Part shown: positions 60,957 to 64,000 of the stretch, in pieces
Layout: every line of letters begins with the position of its first letter
How positions within the stretch are numbered: position 1 is the stretch's first letter
Assembly (NCBI RefSeq): GCF_022340605.1
Contig: NZ_JAJDNQ010000078.1
Location: 29,404 to 93,403 of the forward strand
Direction: 5' to 3'
Length of the DNA stretch: 64,000 nt
Source: Thiohalocapsa sp.
GTDB lineage: Bacteria > Pseudomonadota > Gammaproteobacteria > Chromatiales > Chromatiaceae
Made by a program: the position numbers and the translations under genes
The notes under the pieces: generated by a model
Database searches by the model: none
What the model was told of the DNA's origin: nothing
Seen by the model: the letters and a program-made list of their open reading frames with translations, nothing else

Positions 60957-62371
60957 CCCGCAACTCCCTGCGTGCACGCCTCGCCGTCGCCGCGCTGCTG
61001 TCCATCACCCTGGCGCTGCTGGTGGCGGCGGTGAGCCTGGTGGCACTGTTCGAGCGCCACGCGGAGCGGCGCATCGGCGCCGAGCTCACCAGCCGGCTGA
61101 ACCATCTCGCGGCGGCGGTGCAGATCGCGCCGGACGGCAGCGTCGGGGTCGCCCCGCCGCCCCAGGACCCTCGCTTCGACACGCCGCTGAGCGGGCTCTA
61201 CTGGCAGATCGACGACCTCTCCGCCGACCGGCGCAGCGTCGGCCTGCTGCGCTCGCGCTCGCTGTGGGATACCGCGCTCGCGCTGCCGGCCGATCGGCTG
61301 CCGGCCGGCACCGTGCACGCGCACGTGCTGGCGGGGCCGGACGGCCAGCGGCTCATGGTGCGCGAGCGCAGCATCCGCCTCGACGCCGCCACGGGTGGGA
61401 CCGGAGGCGGCACAGGAGACGGGTCTGGACGGGTCGGTACGCGTACGCTGCGCCTGGCCGTTGCGCAGGACCGCGCGGAGCTCGTAGCGGCGCGCAACGA
61501 CTTCGCGGCCGACATGCTGCCCTACCTCGGCGTCATCGCGCTGGTGCTCGGGCTCGCCACCTGGGTGCAGATTCGCGCCGGGTTGGCACCGCTGGAACGG
61601 CTGCGCCGTGCGGTCTACGCGGTGCGTGCCGGCGCCGCCGAGCGCCTGCCGGAGCACTACCCGGACGAGGTGCTGCCGCTGGTGGCGGAGGTCAACGCCC
61701 TGCTCGCCGCGCGCGAGGAGGCCATCGCGCAGGCGCGCAGTTGGACCGCGGACCTCGCCCACGGCCTCAAGACGCCGTTGAGCGCCCTGGCCGCGGATGC
61801 CGAACGGCTGCGCCGGGAGGGCAATCCGGCCCTGGCCCACGACCTAGAGCAACTCGCGGAGCACATGCGCCGGCATGTGGACCGGGAGCTGATCCGCGCC
61901 CGCGTGCGCTCCGGCACCCGCACGCGTCAGGCACGGGCGGACGTGGTGGACGCCGTGCACCGGCTGCTCGGCACCCTGTGCCGCACGCCGGACGGCGCCC
62001 GGCTCGACTGGCGGGTCACGGCGCCGGAAACGGCCATTGCCGCCCTGGCGGCCGACGACCTGCTGGAACTGCTCGGCAACCTGTTGGAGAACGCCGCCAA
62101 GTGGGCACGCGAGCGCGTCGAAATCCGGGTGAGCGCCGGCGATGACATCGCAGTAGACATCGCCGACGACGGCCCCGGCGTCGTTTCTGAGCAACTGCAC
62201 CGCCTCGGCGAGCGTGGTCTGCGGCTCGACGAGCGCAAGGCCGGCAGCGGACTCGGGCTCGCCATCGCCCGCGATGTCGTAGAGGCCTACGGCGGCGCGC
62301 TCGACTTCGACCGTGCCGCCGCGGGCGGACTCGCGGTGCGGCTGCGGCTCCCCGCCGCGCCGGCGCGATGA
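60953..62371 (+). CDS. Two-component sensor histidine kinase
   Basis: A 472-residue kinase starting at GTG 60953. It has a first membrane helix (LSITLALLVAAVSLVALF), a periplasmic domain of about 150 residues with low-complexity Gly/Thr, a second helix (LGVIALVLGLATWVQI), a HAMP-like segment, a HisKA domain (WTADLAHGLKTPLSALAADA) and an HATPase (NLLENAAKWA, DIADDGPGV, GLGLAIARDVVEAYGG). The layout is PhoQ/QseC-like. It pairs with the regulator at 60249. Confidence 0.92.
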   Translation: MTRNSLRARLAVAALLSITLALLVAAVSLVALFERHAERRIGAELTSRLNHLAAAVQIAPDGSVGVAPPPQDPRFDTPLSGLYWQIDDLSADRRSVGLLRSRSLWDTALALPADRLPAGTVHAHVLAGPDGQRLMVRERSIRLDAATGGTGGGTGDGSGRVGTRTLRLAVAQDRAELVAARNDFAADMLPYLGVIALVLGLATWVQIRAGLAPLERLRRAVYAVRAGAAERLPEHYPDEVLPLVAEVNALLAAREEAIAQARSWTADLAHGLKTPLSALAADAERLRREGNPALAHDLEQLAEHMRRHVDRELIRARVRSGTRTRQARADVVDAVHRLLGTLCRTPDGARLDWRVTAPETAIAALAADDLLELLGNLLENAAKWARERVEIRVSAGDDIAVDIADDGPGVVSEQLHRLGERGLRLDERKAGSGLGLAIARDVVEAYGGALDFDRAAAGGLAVRLRLPAAPAR

Positions 62372-62477
62372 GGCCGGCGAGCGCGTCTAATGCAGGGACA
62401 CAAGAATCCGATCCGCGCCGCGAAGCGCACGGCCCAGGCAAGTGTTCATGCTCGCCGCCCCCAAAGCGCGCCCGCGT

Positions 62478-62512
62478 AGGTCGGGCCGACGCCAGGAGGC
62501 CCGACGCGGCAC
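62478..62512. repeat. REP-like unit GTAGGTCGGGCCGACGCCAG
   Basis: A near copy of the 54250-54284 unit, between the kinase gene and a convergent membrane-protein gene. Confidence 0.6.
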
Positions 62513-62513
62513 C

Positions 62514-63293
62514 TCAGCGCATGGTGGCACGCACCTCCACCAGGGCCTGATCGAAGCGATCCACCCGGACGAGCCCCAGGCGCGGAAACTCGATGTCGAT
62601 GATGATGTAGACCGCGATCGCCATCACCGCGACGAACGCCGCCATATGCAGCCAATTGCGCGTCTGTCCGCCGGCCATGCTGTAGCCGGCGAGCAGTGCG
62701 CTGGTCAATGCCAAGAACACCAGCATCAGGTAGATCACCAACGGGGGGTGCATCTGCACCGCAAGCGCGCGCGTGGTGGTGATATCGATCATGTCGTTCA
62801 ACGCGGGCAGCAGCAGCTTGATCGCGTCGGACGACGCCCCCGGCGCCTGCCCGGCGACCACCACCTGCTGCCAGATCTGGTTCTGCAAGGCCGCCGCATC
62901 GGCCAACCCTGCCCGGGCCGCCCGGATATTCGGCAGTTTCCGGTAGGCAGCCAAGCGGGCATCGACATAGCGCCGAAACTCCTCCTGGATGGCGGAGCGC
63001 GCGTCAGGTTGCAATAGGTCGAGCCGCAGGTAGGCGGTTCCGATGGCATTCGCCTCCTGCACGATCAGGTCCCGACGATGATCGAAGCGCGAGGCGGCGC
63101 CGGAAAAGGTGAAAGCGATCAACAAGCCCACCAACGCAAACACAGCCCCATCGACGACGCCCGTTCCAGCCCGCGCCCCCTTGGGGTCTCGCATCAGGCG
63201 CCGGCGGCCGATCCTGCGGCCAATCTCCAGCAGGATCAGCATCCCGACAAACAGCGACACGGCCATCAAGGCCGCGATAGTGATCTTGCTCAT
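62514..63293 (-). CDS. DUF4239-like membrane protein
   Basis: A 259-residue protein with an N-terminal helix (ALMAVSLFVGMLILLEIG), a second (GAVFALVGLLIAFTFSG), a cytoplasmic or periplasmic helical domain, and two C-terminal helices (LVIYLMLVFLALTSALLAGY and AAFVAVMAIAVYIIIDIEFP). This arrangement matches DUF4239/bestrophin-like proteins of unknown function. ATG 63293 (MSKITIAAL) was chosen; a longer frame adds non-membrane sequence. Confidence 0.7.
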   Translation of the reverse strand: MSKITIAALMAVSLFVGMLILLEIGRRIGRRRLMRDPKGARAGTGVVDGAVFALVGLLIAFTFSGAASRFDHRRDLIVQEANAIGTAYLRLDLLQPDARSAIQEEFRRYVDARLAAYRKLPNIRAARAGLADAAALQNQIWQQVVVAGQAPGASSDAIKLLLPALNDMIDITTTRALAVQMHPPLVIYLMLVFLALTSALLAGYSMAGGQTRNWLHMAAFVAVMAIAVYIIIDIEFPRLGLVRVDRFDQALVEVRATMR

Positions 63294-63390
63294 ACACCAG
63301 GAACTCCGAAGCCACGCGGCAGACAACTCTTGCCCAGCGGTTACTTGCTGGGGCCCCGACCGCGATGCGGCCAACCGTCGCGTTACGCAA

Positions 63391-64000
63391 TCAGCGATCT
63401 GCCGCTGCCAGCGCCGGGATGTCGTTAGCGAGAGCCCGACGCAACCGCGTGACGTAGTCGCCGGGGAAAGTCCACACCGGACTGTTCGGCTTCAATACCA
63501 GGCCGCGATCCGCCGGCGCGAGATCGTACAGGAGCGTCATCAGTATGTCGCTGCTGACCCATGGACTGTCGCGAAAATAGCTGTGCCCACTGCCCACGGT
63601 GCCTGCCTCGACCTGCGTGACATCGACAATGCGCGGCTCCCGATGCTGCTCCAGGAACGCCATGGCGCCAGGACGATTCGGTTCGCCCACAACGACCCGA
63701 CCGACCCGATTGCGCCCAAAGACCCGCCGCGAAAGTCCCAACGCGGAATCACCCGAGGACTGGTAGATGGTCAGCGTCTCGGGTACCCGCAACGCACCGT
63801 CCAACAGATAACCCATCATGATGGAGCGGTCCACGTCACTACCGACCAAGATGACATGCCCCAGCTGTAACCGTTTAGCCCCCTCTCCCGGTTCCCGAGG
63901 TCCGGGGCTCCGGAAAATCAGGGAAGTGGGGGCGAAAGCTCGTGTCGTGTGGCAAGATTGCGCCCGGATCGCGCGGACACGGCGACACCCTGCGGCAGCG
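63391..64000 (-). CDS. Alpha/beta hydrolase (DUF900-type), C-terminal part, runs off the window
   Basis: The last 150 or so residues read LVGSDVDRSIMMGYLL, TLTIYQSSGDSALGLSRRVF, GAGTVGSGHSYFRDSPWVSS and DIL. This is similar to the C-terminal half of DUF900-type esterases, where AADVD, YxSSxDxALxLSR and GHxYF motifs surround the active site. The frame has no stop up to the window edge at 64000, so the gene starts outside, or at TTG 63849 if shortened. The stretch 63850-63930 has low similarity and may be a junction. Confidence 0.55.
   Translation of the reverse strand, partial: AAAGCRRVRAIRAQSCHTTRAFAPTSLIFRSPGPREPGEGAKRLQLGHVILVGSDVDRSIMMGYLLDGALRVPETLTIYQSSGDSALGLSRRVFGRNRVGRVVVGEPNRPGAMAFLEQHREPRIVDVTQVEAGTVGSGHSYFRDSPWVSSDILMTLLYDLAPADRGLVLKPNSPVWTFPGDYVTRLRRALANDIPALAAADR

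Overview
This 64 kb window is GC-rich DNA with densely packed genes. It most likely comes from a gammaproteobacterial purple sulfur bacterium (Chromatiaceae or a close relative). The best taxonomic clue is a Gly/Tyr/Trp-rich secreted protein at 29158-29565 that resembles the sulfur globule envelope proteins of Chromatiaceae. The pyrG-eno-ftsB-ispD-ispF-truD block, an FNR regulator, and the DHC/SHP/cytochrome b set agree with this. The genus cannot be fixed from sequence alone.

Layout. 1-5356 (minus strand): an operon of complex I membrane subunits, nuoA, a NuoB/NuoD-like fusion, nuoH, J, K, L and the start of nuoM, coupled by 1-4 base overlaps. The fusion has no cysteines in its NuoB part and no quinone-site histidines in its NuoD part, so the proton-channel arm survives without a recognisable redox module. 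This is the strongest candidate for an undescribed system. 6338-7709: a ZIP-type metal transporter and a GDT1-type (Mn/Ca) transporter. 8240-17145: a copper island with CopZ, CopA, an outer-membrane protein, decayed adaptor and RND pump genes, a methyltransferase, a Met/His-rich exported protein, a DUF4405 membrane protein, a CusF-like chaperone and a truncated ChaB. 17357-22372: a 1671-residue CheB-CheR-PAS-GAF-kinase-receiver protein. 22920-28790: the housekeeping block truD to pyrG, without the kdsA often found in it. 29158-35189: sulfur globule protein, fnr with an upstream FNR-like box, nhaD, dnaQ and cobQ. 35290-42000: a decaying accessory region with parDE, a STAND ATPase/sulfatase-modifying-factor pseudogene, remnants of a MazEF/PemK-type pair, hicA with a truncated hicB, and Uma2 genes. 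42179-54009: a Cys-rich small protein, metH, a third Uma2 gene, two conserved unknowns, an EamA exporter, a Nei-type glycosylase, an HPF-like protein and an NDUFA9-like reductase. 54424-62371: rhodanese, a NarX/NarL-like two-component pair, and the cytochrome b/SHP/DHC operon facing a PepSY protein and an OmpR-type two-component system. 62514-64000: a DUF4239-like membrane protein and part of an alpha/beta hydrolase.

The copper genes form a cytoplasmic chaperone, P-type pump and periplasmic sink system whose RND branch has been lost. The cytochrome b, SHP and DHC genes form a small membrane-to-periplasm electron chain next to its likely regulator. The window is rich in dispersed repeats: an element bounded by CTAG and built on GTCGTT hexamers, several palindromic REP-like families, and one 165 bp element with 26 bp inverted ends. 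Several lie against or inside disrupted genes. I saw no rRNA, tRNA or CRISPR array.
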